A DNA stretch of 60,125 bases from Metabacillus litoralis (GTDB taxonomy: Bacteria; Bacillota; Bacilli; Bacillales; Bacillaceae): assembly GCF_007994985.1 (NCBI RefSeq), contig NZ_VOQF01000021.1, positions 1 to 60,125 on the forward strand, in the 5' to 3' direction. The notes under the pieces were generated by a model. It searched no databases and was not told the DNA's origin. It saw nothing but the letters and a program-made list of their open reading frames with translations. The translations under genes were made by a program, and so were the position numbers. Positions 26,257-34,855 of the stretch are shown here, piece by piece (position 1 is the stretch's first letter; every line of letters begins with the position of its first letter).

Positions 26257-27138
26257 ATGAACTTCAGAAAAAATAAAGTGTTGTTTCTCTTCATCCTACC
26301 CGGATTCTTACTGTATTCAATATTTTTTATTTATCCAACATTTAATGCATTATTCTATTCGTTTACGAACTGGGACGGTTTAACACCTGATTTTAATTTT
26401 GTAGGAGTACAAACTTATATAAATATTTTCACAAACGACTCAATTTTTGCAAAGGCAATGACAAATAACATTAAATTTATGTTGTTTGTTGTCATCTTCC
26501 AAACGTTATTCTCCTTAATTTTTGCGATGTTTCTAGTGAAAAATTCAAAACGAAATGTTTTTCTTCGTGCTCTATACTTTTTCCCTACGATTCTATCTTC
26601 AGTATCAGTAGCATTTATATGGTCATTTGTTTATGATCCAAGTCTAGGTATGCTGAATAACTTTTTAGAAAAACTGAGCTTGGGTATGTTAACGCAAAAC
26701 TGGTTAGGAGACCAAAATATAGCCATTTTTTCAATTGCGGTTGTACAAGTTTGGTTTCATACTGGACAGATGCTCATTGTATTTATTGCAGGGCTCCAAA
26801 ACATACCGGAGGATCTTTATGAAGTAGCGAAAATAGAAGGAGCAAATCGTTGGCAGAAGTTCCGAAATGTCACATGGCCATTATTGGCCCCATCTGCAAC
26901 GATCGTTGTGGCCTATACAACAATACAATCTTTCAAAGCCTTTGATTTAATCTATACGATGACACGTGGAGGTCCAAATTATTCAACAGAGATTTTAGCG
27001 ACACTTATTTATTCAACTGCATTTAGAAGTTTTGAGTTTGGGTATGCTTCTGCTGAATCTGTTGTTTTCATGATAGTTATTGCAACGATTACATTCTTGC
27101 AATTCAGGATTTTACGTGCGAATCGTGTTGACTATTAA
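26257..27138 (+). CDS. ABC sugar transporter permease (MalF-like)
   Basis: The start is ATG 26257, with GGAGGAGG 9 bases upstream; the in-frame TTG at 26236 lies in the ribosome site itself. The 293-residue protein has six expected helices and the EAA loop EVAKIEGANRWQKFRNVTWPLLAPS, which contacts the ATPase. It pairs with the second permease gene at 27192. No ATPase gene is present in the operon, so a shared MsmX/UgpC-type ATPase encoded elsewhere is probably used, as for several Bacillus sugar importers. Confidence 0.92.
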   Translation: MNFRKNKVLFLFILPGFLLYSIFFIYPTFNALFYSFTNWDGLTPDFNFVGVQTYINIFTNDSIFAKAMTNNIKFMLFVVIFQTLFSLIFAMFLVKNSKRNVFLRALYFFPTILSSVSVAFIWSFVYDPSLGMLNNFLEKLSLGMLTQNWLGDQNIAIFSIAVVQVWFHTGQMLIVFIAGLQNIPEDLYEVAKIEGANRWQKFRNVTWPLLAPSATIVVAYTTIQSFKAFDLIYTMTRGGPNYSTEILATLIYSTAFRSFEFGYASAESVVFMIVIATITFLQFRILRANRVDY

Positions 27139-27191
27139 AAGCTATAAAGAAACTCTATAAGTACTACTAGAAAGAGGGAGGGGAGAGCATT

Positions 27192-28001
27192 ATGAAGTTA
27201 ACCAAAGGTGGACTTATCATCTTATACGCACTCCTTGTATTAATACCGGTTGTGTCTATCTTTTTTACAACTTTTAAGTCTACTTCTGAAATGTACGATA
27301 ATGTATTAGGGCTTCCCAAAAGCTTTGATTTTGGCAACTATGCGAAACTATTTGTTGAAGAATCAATGGGTACATACTTCATTAATAGTGTAATAGTTAC
27401 GGTATTTTCTGTTGCCATTACCTTATTTTTTGCAAGTCTTATCGCATTTGCTATTACAAGAATGACTGGATGGGTTGGAAATGCTATATTTGCCTTGTTT
27501 GCATTAGGAATGATGGTTCCCGCTCAGGTAAATATGATCCCTTTATATTCACTAATTTTTGATCTTGGATTAACTAATAGTCTGTTTGGACTAATTATTG
27601 TGAATACGACAGTCACGATGCCTGTTGCCGTATTTATTTTGTCAGGATTTATGAAATCCCTACCGAAATCCTTATTTGAAGCAAGTACAATTGATGGTGC
27701 AAATAATTGGCAAATGTACACTAGGATTGCCCTACCTTTGTCATTACCGTCTCTATCTGCTACAGCGATATTCTTATTTGTAATGGTATGGAACGACCTT
27801 TTATACCCACTATTATTTATAACAGATAAAGATTATAAAACCTTACCACTTGCTTTATTAGAGTTCCAAGGGGAGTACATGACAAATTATCCAATGCTGT
27901 TCACCGGTGTCATTATTGCTTCAGCACCAATGGTTATTGCATACGTATTCCTTCAAAGATATTTCATCGCAGGTATGACAGCTGGCTCTGTTAAGGGGTG
28001 A
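27192..28001 (+). CDS. ABC sugar transporter permease (MalG-like)
   Basis: This 269-residue protein starts at ATG 27192 behind GAGGGAGGGGAGAG. It has six expected helices and the EAA loop FEASTIDGANNWQMYTRIALPL. Together with the preceding permease and binding lipoprotein it forms the importer for the sulfosugar. The operon ends in a strong terminator 56 bases downstream. Confidence 0.92.
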   Translation: MKLTKGGLIILYALLVLIPVVSIFFTTFKSTSEMYDNVLGLPKSFDFGNYAKLFVEESMGTYFINSVIVTVFSVAITLFFASLIAFAITRMTGWVGNAIFALFALGMMVPAQVNMIPLYSLIFDLGLTNSLFGLIIVNTTVTMPVAVFILSGFMKSLPKSLFEASTIDGANNWQMYTRIALPLSLPSLSATAIFLFVMVWNDLLYPLLFITDKDYKTLPLALLEFQGEYMTNYPMLFTGVIIASAPMVIAYVFLQRYFIAGMTAGSVKG

Positions 28002-28056
28002 TTAGTATTTTCATCCTTTGTACAAGAAGAATACTCGAAAATAATTAATAAAAAGA

Positions 28057-28107
28057 AAGACGGTACAGATACTTCTATTCAGAAGTATCTGTACCGTCTT
28101 TTCCTTT
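28057..28107 (+). terminator. Strong intrinsic terminator of the sulfoquinovose operon
   Basis: A 20-base-pair perfect stem (28057-28076 with 28081-28100, loop ATTC) begins AAGACGGTACAG and is followed by TTTTCCTTTT. Confidence 0.95.
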
Positions 28108-28108
28108 T

Positions 28109-28137
28109 GGTGCCTGTCACTACCCGGAAAATCGAAG
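28109..28137 (+). repeat. Dispersed repeat, copy 1 (head only, short tail)
   Basis: GGTGCCTGTCACTACCCGG head directly after the terminator of the sulfoquinovose operon, with an ATCGAAGG tail. It is the leftmost copy of the family that continues to the right edge. Confidence 0.8.
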
Positions 28138-28245
28138 GTCTCCTGTTGAATTATAAATCTTACCTTCTCCTTCAATTACACCATTTACATAGTTTCCCTC
28201 GTGATATAATTGACCTTTATCGTGATAGGTTTTACCATATGTGGT
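28128..28245 (-). pseudogene. Fragment of a MORN-repeat protein
   Basis: The minus strand reads YGKTYHDKGQLYHEGNY followed by VNGVIEGEGKIYNSTGDLRF, the pattern of MORN repeats (YxxGxLxxEGxxxxGxxxGxGxxY). No start codon or ribosome site is found and the frame runs out on both sides. It is the remnant of a gene of the YwqK/MORN type; an intact but different MORN gene lies at 57128. Confidence 0.6.
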
Positions 28246-28270
28246 TCAAGTTGAGCTAAGGGTGCAATCC

Positions 28271-28305
28271 GCTGTCACCACTAGAATTTTGTCGAAGAAT
28301 GGTAG
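28271..28305 (+). repeat. Dispersed repeat, degenerate copy 2 (tail B)
   Basis: GCTGTCACCACTAG followed by TTTTGTCGAAGAATGGTAG. The head is decayed but the TGTCGAA tail is intact. It stands upstream of the small ORF at 28416, as another copy does at 52708. Confidence 0.65.
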
Positions 28306-28415
28306 GATAATAATTTAGTAGAACATGATAGAATAGAAATGCAACTGAATATTGTGAGGGTGGGTGGTTGTCAGTCTTCTTTCTTCTTTCCGATGAAGGA
28401 AAGGAGGTGATAATC

Positions 28416-28565
28416 ATGGAAACATTTCTTGAAATTCTACGAGAAGTTCTGAAGGGGATAGTGCGTGAAATAAGTGCTTACATCTTTCGGAAGAACGTAT
28501 TAGAACACAAGAAAACCACCCTACGCCGTCGCAAGCAAAAGGGTGGTTCTCAAAAAAATAAATAA
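28416..28565 (+). CDS. Small basic amphipathic protein (49 aa), unknown function
   Basis: ATG 28416 follows an ideal ribosome site (AAAGGAGGTGA, 28400-28410). The 49-residue product has an amphipathic N-terminal half (METFLEILREVLKGIVREI) and a strongly basic tail (KKTTLRRRKQKGG). The coding region itself contains a hairpin (AACCACCCT pairing with AGGGTGGTT near 28514-28546). It ends just before a pseudoknot plus terminator at 28573. Decayed copies of the module lie near 31440 and at 52790. Size and charge resemble small membrane-active toxins, but no known family is recognised. Confidence 0.55.
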   Translation: METFLEILREVLKGIVREISAYIFRKNVLEHKKTTLRRRKQKGGSQKNK

Positions 28566-28572
28566 CTTTTGA

Positions 28573-28633
28573 CAACCATCACCCTGACGGTAGAGGTTGC
28601 AGGGAGAAGTGTTAGCGCACTTCTCTTTTTTTA
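28573..28633 (+). ncRNA. H-type pseudoknot plus terminator, copy 1
   Basis: CAACC (28573-28577) pairs with GGTTG (28595-28599), and CCCTG (28582-28586) pairs with CAGGG (28600-28604): a classic H-type pseudoknot. GAGAAGTG / CACTTCTC followed by seven T residues forms an adjoining terminator. A second copy at 31530 keeps all these pairings, so the structure is probably conserved. The remaining 350 bases to the next gene show no ORF or recognised motif. Confidence 0.65.
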
Positions 28634-28924
28634 TTATATTCTCATTATACATGAAATAAACCTAGAATGAAAGATGGAAGAGAACAGTACGCGCGCTTCA
28701 TTTGGTTTTAAAAAACAAATTCAACTAATTTTTCTCATTGTATTCCAAAGCAAGTAAATGGGGAATTTGGAAATAGTATATATAATAGCAGATGTGATAA
28801 GAGATAATTTCTACCCATTTAAACTAGCACCCATTTGAAAGTTCATATTTTGACTAAATAGACATCAAAAGAAAGGGCCGCATGGAGAGAAGTGATAAAT
28901 TTCATGAAATGAACATTAAAATAA

Positions 28925-28967
28925 TAAAGAACCTCTTTCCTAGTCAAACACTATAGAAAGAGGTTTC
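28925..28967 (-). terminator. Intrinsic terminator of the AGCS symporter gene
   Basis: ACCTCTTTC and GAAAGAGGT pair perfectly; on the minus strand the stem is followed by CTTTATTATTTT. Confidence 0.85.
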
Positions 28968-28982
28968 TTAATTAATTATAAT

Positions 28983-30398
28983 TTACTTACCTTGATCCTT
29001 CTCTGAACCTTTACCCCATGCTTCAACATTCTTTAAACCTTCAATAGAATCTGAATAAAAGACAGGATCTTTCCCATTTGCTCTCTGCTTCGTATAATCA
29101 GTAAGCGCGGAAAATGCGATCTTACCTAATAAAGTAATCGCAATAAGGTTAATAATGGCCATTAGCCCCATAAACATATCTGCTAAATTCCACACGAAGC
29201 TTAAAGAAGCTAGTGAACCAAAAGCGACCATGAATACAACAGCAACGCGGTATATATTTACGTATAGACGTTTATTTTTAATAAATTCGATGTTCGACTC
29301 TCCGTAATAATAGTTACCAACAATTGAACTGAATGCGAACATAAGAACCATGATGGAAAGGAACATGCCAGCCCATGAACCTAGAGATGTCTCAAGTGCA
29401 CTTTGTGTTAAGACAATACCATCTGGTTCTTTTGACGTATATAGACCTGATAATAGAATAATAAAAGCAGTTGAACTACAGATGATAAGTGTATCAACAA
29501 AAACACCAAGTGATTGGATCAGACCTTGTTTAACAGGGTGACTGACATCAGCTGTAGCGGCAGCATTTGGTGCACTACCCATACCAGCTTCATTCGAAAA
29601 TAATCCTCGTTTGATTCCGTTCATCATCGCTGCACCTAGAGCTCCACCAGCAGCCTCTTGGAATCCAAACGCGCTTTCGAAAATTAACATAAACACACTA
29701 GGAATCTCAGTGATATTTGTAATCATGATAAATAAAGCAACTAAAATATAAGCACCAGCCATGATTGGAACAATAACTTCTGATACTTTTGCAATTCGTT
29801 TAATGCCTCCGAAAATAATAATCGCTGTAATGACTGATAAAATGATCGCCATCACAACTTTATCAACACCAAATGATGCATGAAAAGCACTTGTGATTGT
29901 ATTTGCTTGAACAGAGTTAAAAGCTAAACCGAACGTAAGCGTGATCAATACGGCAAATGTAACACCCATCCATCTAGCATTTAACGCTTTTTCCATGTAA
30001 TAAGCAGGACCACCACGGAATGTATCGCCATTCTTCACTTTATAAATTTGTGCAAGTGTACTTTCAACAAAAGCAGATGCAGACCCGATTAAGGCAATAA
30101 GCCACATCCAAAATACAGCACCAGGTCCACCAGTGGTAATCGCGATCGCCACACCTGCTAGATTACCAGTACCAACACGAGAAGCTGTACTAATACAAAA
30201 TGCTTGGAAAGAAGAAACACCCTTTTTATTAGCTCTTGCTCCTTCACCTAATAATCGAATCATTTCTCCAAGTAAACGAAATTGGACAAACTTCGTGCGG
30301 ACAGTAAAATAAAGCCCCAAACCGATCAACATAACGATTAAAACATACGACCATAACAATGTATTTGTACTACCAATGATATTTTCAATAATGTTCAT
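28983..30398 (-). CDS. Alanine/glycine:cation symporter (AGCS family)
   Basis: This 471-residue membrane protein starts at ATG 30398. It has about eleven helices and AGCS motifs: GPGAVFWMWLIALIGSASAF, YKVKNGDTFRGGPAYYMEKAL, and NGIKRGLFSNEAGMGSAPNA. The family imports alanine or glycine with Na+ or H+ (AlsT/GlnT-type). The gene is monocistronic with its own terminator. Substrate preference cannot be read from the sequence. Confidence 0.93.
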   Translation of the reverse strand: MNIIENIIGSTNTLLWSYVLIVMLIGLGLYFTVRTKFVQFRLLGEMIRLLGEGARANKKGVSSFQAFCISTASRVGTGNLAGVAIAITTGGPGAVFWMWLIALIGSASAFVESTLAQIYKVKNGDTFRGGPAYYMEKALNARWMGVTFAVLITLTFGLAFNSVQANTITSAFHASFGVDKVVMAIILSVITAIIIFGGIKRIAKVSEVIVPIMAGAYILVALFIMITNITEIPSVFMLIFESAFGFQEAAGGALGAAMMNGIKRGLFSNEAGMGSAPNAAATADVSHPVKQGLIQSLGVFVDTLIICSSTAFIILLSGLYTSKEPDGIVLTQSALETSLGSWAGMFLSIMVLMFAFSSIVGNYYYGESNIEFIKNKRLYVNIYRVAVVFMVAFGSLASLSFVWNLADMFMGLMAIINLIAITLLGKIAFSALTDYTKQRANGKDPVFYSDSIEGLKNVEAWGKGSEKDQGK

Positions 30399-30482
30399 TT
30401 ATGTACTCCACTCCTAACAATTTATCTAATTTTGTGTTTAATTGTTTAAACACCTATGTTATTTTAGCATAGTTTTTATATA

Positions 30483-30532
30483 GGTGCCTGTCACGACCCG
30501 AAAAATCTTGTTACACATAATGTTTCACAAAG
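30483..30532 (+). repeat. Dispersed repeat, copy 3 (tail A)
   Basis: GGTGCCTGTCACGACCCG head, then TGTTACACA and TGTTTCACA as direct repeats separated by three bases. It lies between the AGCS symporter and the DnaD-like gene. Confidence 0.9.
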
Positions 30533-30580
30533 ACATAGGAACAAAAAACTGACCCTATATCCCTCAATAAGCAATTTTCC

Positions 30581-30988
30581 CTAATTACAAAAGGATTCAT
30601 ACAGTCTGCGAATTTCTTCTTTATGAATGGATCCGGATACATATGAAATAAGCGACAAATCCTTAACCTGTTCTAATTCGGAAATTATGCTTCGTTTTCC
30701 GCCCTTTAGTTTGATATGTTTCCCCCAGTTCTTGATAGCAAGTTCATACGTTTCTGGATTGTAACAAATCAACTTATGATGATTCATAAATCGTTCCATT
30801 AAAGAGGTAACATCTTCAACGGAATAGCCTGATTGACAAGCCATAAGTTTTCTCGATATACGATAGATACCAATTCTATTCACATGTCTGTTCGTAAGAA
30901 GATAAAGATAAAAGTATTTTTCCTGTGCTGTCATTTCTAGTATAGGATCATTCCAGATATCAGCATTAACCATTTGATATTCTACCAT
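30581..30988 (-). CDS. Phage DnaD-like replication protein, N-terminal part only
   Basis: This 135-residue protein starts at ATG 30988. NADIWNDPILEMTAQEKYFYLYLLTN, HVNRIGIYRISRKLMA and the following winged-helix segment match the N-terminal domain of phage DnaD-like/replisome organiser proteins. These usually have 250-300 residues with a C-terminal DnaD domain, which is absent here. No phage genes adjoin it. It is either a truncated remnant or a stand-alone DNA-binding protein. Confidence 0.6.
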   Translation of the reverse strand: MVEYQMVNADIWNDPILEMTAQEKYFYLYLLTNRHVNRIGIYRISRKLMACQSGYSVEDVTSLMERFMNHHKLICYNPETYELAIKNWGKHIKLKGGKRSIISELEQVKDLSLISYVSGSIHKEEIRRLYESFCN

Positions 30989-31143
30989 TTATAATCACTG
31001 CCCTTTCCTCTACGTGAAATCTTTTCATAGACTATATAGGCATATATTGCGAGATAGTAGCGTGTGTTTTGTGAAAATGCCGTCCCTACAGGAATTTTTT
31101 TGTGAAATATCCTTTTTAAATTAAAAGTAAAATATAGTGTAGA

Positions 31144-31180
31144 CAAAAAGGTGACCACAGGGGCCACCTTTTGTTTTGTT
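31144..31180 (+). terminator. Hairpin with T-rich tail in the 31-kb gap
   Basis: AAAAGGTGACC and GGCCACCTTTT form an imperfect stem followed by GTTTTGTT. No + strand gene stands directly upstream, so it may be the leftover of a lost gene. Confidence 0.5.
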
Positions 31181-31386
31181 ATGTACTATCCTAGTGTTGC
31201 TACTTATTTTTTAAGTCAAACCTTATCTACCCCATACAGTAACAAAACACCTACCCCATTCTTAAAAATAATGTTTCACTAAGGGTAGTAGATTATATAC
31301 AGAGCAATCGCATGGAGCAGATAGTATTGGTGAAGCAGAGGAACATCATTATTTAGCTATCGTATACGTAGGGGGAGGGACGATAA

Positions 31387-31415
31387 GGGTTACCACCCAG
31401 ATCTTGTCGAAGGTC
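31387..31415 (+). repeat. Dispersed repeat, degenerate copy (tail B)
   Basis: TTACCACCCAGATCTTGTCGAAGG is a decayed head with a TGTCGAA tail. It stands directly upstream of the second copy of the pseudoknot module, the same order as at 28271 and 52708. Confidence 0.55.
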
Positions 31416-31454
31416 TATAGATTGTTAGACTGCATATTTCTTTCAAAAGTACGT

Positions 31455-31595
31455 ATTAGAAAACAAAAAAACCACCCCGCGCCGTCGGAAGCATAAGGGT
31501 GGTTATCGAAGATAATAATTTTTATTCCACAACCAGCACTCTGACGGTGGAGGTTGCAGGGAGAAGTGTTAGTAGCAATTCTCTTTTTATAATAG
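31455..31595 (+). ncRNA. Decayed second copy of the small-ORF/pseudoknot module
   Basis: The stretch from GTACGTATTAGAAAACAA keeps the AACCACCC/GGGTGGTT hairpin of copy 1. The pseudoknot is kept as CAACC (31530-31534) with GGTTG (31552-31556), and CTCTG (31539-31543) with CAGGG (31557-31561), where the changed base still forms a G-T pair. The ribosome site and the start of the small ORF are lost. The terminator stem GAGAAGTG is imperfect here. No other gene is visible between 30989 and 31709. Confidence 0.6.
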
Positions 31596-31709
31596 TTATT
31601 ATACATGTGATAAACAGATGAAAAAAGTAAAAGATTTCTGTTTAGTTTCTTAAGTTTAGGGACGTTATATAAAGAAGGAACTCAAGACTTTTTCCTCATA
31701 CATCACATC

Positions 31710-33536
31710 CTAACTCCCAACCTTATCCCCATACTTACACTCAATCATCTTAATAAAAGGCTCTACAAAATGCGGATCAAATTGCTGTCCAGAGCATTTA
31801 CGTAACTCAAAAATCGCCTCTGAAAAATTCTTCGTTCTTTGATAAGGTCGTTCCGTTGTCATCGCATCAAAGGAATCGATTACACATAAAATTCGAGCGA
31901 GCTTAGGAATGTGCTCTCCTTTTAATCCATACGGATAGCCTTTTCCATTGTAGTGTTCATGGTGAAGCTCAACTAATGGAAGCAAATCATCATATTTTTT
32001 AGTCGAGCCTAGAATTTCTTTTCCATAGGTCACATGCTTTTTCATCATTTCCCATTCATGGGCTTCTAGCTTGCTTTTTTTGTTGATGATGTCACGGGGG
32101 ATTTCTAATTTTCCAATGTCATGAATAAGAGCGCCTAGAACTAACCGACGTTTTTCTTCCTCGCTCAGTTGTAAAACCTCGCTCATGTCTACAGCGTAGT
32201 GAAAAACGCGTTTACTATGCTGATACGTATAAATATCTTTTGATAAGAAAATTTCTAATTGTTTTTCTAATGAATCTACTTCTTGTTTGTATTGTAAACA
32301 TTCTTGATAAACCAAGCCTTCTTTATATACTTGGCAATTATTTTTACCTTCTGCTTTTGCATAATATAGTGCTCGGTCAGCCTTTGATAGAAGTTCAGAT
32401 GAGCCATATGTTCCTGTTTCGTATTGTGCAATACCTGCTGAAAAAGAGAGACACCCTAGAGGCAGACATTCTGTTCCTTTAAAGGGTGTATCATTATATT
32501 CCTTACGTATTTTGTTAATAAACGACAGTGCTTTGATTTGTGTGGTGTTCGGCATGATGATGCCAAACTCTTCTCCACCGTATCTGGCAGCTGTATAGGG
32601 CAGGTCTTTAACTTTTTGTGATAAGAAATCTCCAAAGAATTCAAGAAGCTCATCACCTTGAATATGTCCGTTACTATCATTGAATCTTTTAAAGTCATCA
32701 AGATCAAGAAGTGCAATACAAAAGGTATCATTATCAGCATTATTAATGATTTCATCTAGCTCTAGCTTAAAGTATCCATGATTATATAAACCAGTCAAAA
32801 AGTCTCTTCTTGCTTTAATTTCTTCATTTTTATATAAAGAGAGAAGCTTACTAAAAGCAAAGGAAAAGGTAATTGACAGTGACATGAATAAAAACATCCC
32901 GAATATTGGTTCACTTTGTACCAAAATCATGAGTACCAGAGAAAGGACCAAGGTGCATAAGTATCCAGTAAATGCTTCTTTTAAACCATCTTCAGTAAAC
33001 ATGCCTTTTAAGACAGAATTAATTGAAGCTTTTGACGCAAAAACATAAAACAGCCACATGATGAAAACATTTAAAAAGAAGTAAACTGTTAATGAAATAA
33101 AATAAGCCCAAAGTTTTGAAATATCAAGGCTACCTATTTCTCCACCAGTTAATAGAAACACATAGTACGCACTAATAATCATAATTGAATAGTTGGCTAT
33201 ATTAAATAAATGCTTCCACCAAGCAAGATCATAACGAATTAAAAAGTAGATTAAGCTACTTAGCAGTAAAACCATTAGGGGAATATTCAAACCAAATAGG
33301 AAAATACAAGCTAAATAAATAGCTGAATCCATTGATAATGAATTTCCTGTAAGAGGGAGGATAATTTTAAAGTGATTTAAGAGAAGAATCGCTCCGATAA
33401 CAGTATAGATTAATACCCAATTTGACAGTTCACCTACCTGTAGAGGAACATGGAGAGCAAAGAGTAGTGTACTTAATCCTACTATAAATAAGACATAAAG
33501 ATTTTTACTATTTAGTACCAATATAATCACACTCAC
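31710..33536 (-). CDS. Membrane c-di-GMP enzyme with GGDEF and HD-GYP domains
   Basis: The 608-residue frame starts at GTG 33536; no strong ribosome site is seen, so a later start is possible. Residues 1 to about 230 hold about six to seven membrane helices. The GGDEF domain (about 240-395) has an intact active site GGEEF at 320-324 and no obvious RxxD inhibitory site. The HD-GYP domain (about 430-605) has the HD pair at 472-473, HHEHYNGKGYP at 525-535, and the expected phosphodiesterase metal ligands. Both catalytic halves look functional, so it could make and degrade c-di-GMP in response to a membrane signal. The gene lies downstream of a 29-residue peptide and a DUF5317 gene on the same strand. 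Confidence 0.9.
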   Translation of the reverse strand: MSVIILVLNSKNLYVLFIVGLSTLLFALHVPLQVGELSNWVLIYTVIGAILLLNHFKIILPLTGNSLSMDSAIYLACIFLFGLNIPLMVLLLSSLIYFLIRYDLAWWKHLFNIANYSIMIISAYYVFLLTGGEIGSLDISKLWAYFISLTVYFFLNVFIMWLFYVFASKASINSVLKGMFTEDGLKEAFTGYLCTLVLSLVLMILVQSEPIFGMFLFMSLSITFSFAFSKLLSLYKNEEIKARRDFLTGLYNHGYFKLELDEIINNADNDTFCIALLDLDDFKRFNDSNGHIQGDELLEFFGDFLSQKVKDLPYTAARYGGEEFGIIMPNTTQIKALSFINKIRKEYNDTPFKGTECLPLGCLSFSAGIAQYETGTYGSSELLSKADRALYYAKAEGKNNCQVYKEGLVYQECLQYKQEVDSLEKQLEIFLSKDIYTYQHSKRVFHYAVDMSEVLQLSEEEKRRLVLGALIHDIGKLEIPRDIINKKSKLEAHEWEMMKKHVTYGKEILGSTKKYDDLLPLVELHHEHYNGKGYPYGLKGEHIPKLARILCVIDSFDAMTTERPYQRTKNFSEAIFELRKCSGQQFDPHFVEPFIKMIECKYGDKVGS

Positions 33537-33583
33537 AACATACGTATTTCCAGGGAGAGAAATAATCTCCCCCTATAGTTCGA

Positions 33584-33673
33584 TCAATCAAATTTCCAAC
33601 CAGATGTTAAAGCGATAATTGCTGAACCAAGGATAACAAGATTAAAAATGATATTTTTAGTTTTCGGCTTCAT
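33584..33673 (-). CDS. 29-residue membrane peptide between DUF5317 and the HD-GYP gene
   Basis: ATG 33673 follows an ideal ribosome site (GGAGGTGA, 7 bases upstream). The product starts MKPKTKNIIFNLVILG and ends SGWKFD: a positively charged end, one hydrophobic helix and a short tail. It starts 17 bases after the DUF5317 stop and precedes the HD-GYP gene. I know no family for it; its place suggests a small partner of one of the two membrane proteins. Confidence 0.55.
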   Translation of the reverse strand: MKPKTKNIIFNLVILGSAIIALTSGWKFD

Positions 33674-33689
33674 TATAAATTCACCTCCT

Positions 33690-34259
33690 TTAAATAACTG
33701 TTTCTGGATTTATGCTTTTCTTTTTTTGTACCATAATCGATTGAATGGATAGAAACGCACCGATATTCATAATCACATCACCGATACTAATGATTTGTTC
33801 TCTTGGATAAGGTGCTTTTAATGGGATAATATCACCTAAAAAAGAGAGGATGGTACTGTCATTCATGAGTGCATGCTTCGCATATAAACTATCTTTTGTA
33901 GTTTCAAGATAATATGGATCAAGCAGCAATGCAGCTTCATATGAAACAGGCATTCTCCCACCATTTAATAGCATGACAATAAAATTAAGAAGAACACCGA
34001 AAAAGATAAACTTGAAATGCGAGTGATGACGGTTAATCCATAGAAAGGTTAAGCCAATAACATACACAGCCATAAATGAGAAAGAACTAATTTCTCCGAT
34101 CCAACTAATCTTATTTTGTAGAGAGAATATAAATAATTGAAACAACAGCAGTGCCGGAAAAACCCAGCCCATCTTAAACTTTATATCTGCAAAGCCTTTT
34201 AAACTACCACCACGAAGAAACCCAATTACAAGTGCTAATAAAATACCGTCATAAACCAT
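33690..34259 (-). CDS. DUF5317 family membrane protein
   Basis: This 189-residue protein starts at ATG 34259 behind GGAGGAAGATC. It has about five hydrophobic helices and the NGGRMPVSYEAALLL motif between helices that I associate with DUF5317. Function is unknown. In Bacillales such genes are often next to HD-GYP phosphodiesterase genes, as here, so a role in sensing or c-di-GMP signalling is a reasonable guess. Confidence 0.75.
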   Translation of the reverse strand: MVYDGILLALVIGFLRGGSLKGFADIKFKMGWVFPALLLFQLFIFSLQNKISWIGEISSFSFMAVYVIGLTFLWINRHHSHFKFIFFGVLLNFIVMLLNGGRMPVSYEAALLLDPYYLETTKDSLYAKHALMNDSTILSFLGDIIPLKAPYPREQIISIGDVIMNIGAFLSIQSIMVQKKKSINPETVI

Positions 34260-34424
34260 TATGTGATCTTCCTCCAGCTTTCAAATGCAACAAATACTTA
34301 CAAAATATCACAATTTTCTGTTTTCATTATAATCTATCAATCTGTAATTATACTAGTTAAATTTCACAATTGGGGCTTTTGGCATTCGATTGAGGTGGGA
34401 AGGGTAGGTCTTATAACCTAGAGG

Positions 34425-34474
34425 GGTGCCTGTCACTACCCGAAAAATCTTGTTACACACAATGTTTCACAAAG
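34425..34474 (+). repeat. Dispersed repeat, copy 4 (tail A)
   Basis: GGTGCCTGTCACTACCCG head with TGTTACACA and TGTTTCACA tail repeats; nearly identical to the copy at 30483. The rest of the 596-base gap (34260-34855) shows no ORF or clear structure. Confidence 0.9.
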
Positions 34475-34855
34475 GTTTGGCATCTTTTGGGGGATGCGAA
34501 GAAAGTAGGTAGCGTGGATTATTTGAAATACCAAAAGGGCTTGTTCAACTTCTACATTTTCGACATTATATAGAAGGTATTTCATGAGTAATCAAAAATA
34601 TGGAGAAGAAGAGTGGTAGAAGAACTATGATCATGTATTTATGCTTTAAATATGTATGTTAACTGCTCCTTTTGAATTTAATTAAGTTTCATCGGTTAAA
34701 CTATGTAGAAATTAGGGTACAGTCCATTGATGCGATATAGTATCATGATCCTTTCCTTTGTAATAATAGGACTTATAAGCCTTTGTGAAACCAAATCTAT
34801 ACTTTTTAGCATGCGATAGTTTTTCTAAAAAATACTTGCCAGAAAGAGGTGCAAC

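Noticed and set aside
30581-30988. An integrated prophage near the DnaD-like gene
   Set aside because: No integrase, capsid, terminase or lysis genes are found nearby; a single truncated gene does not support a prophage.
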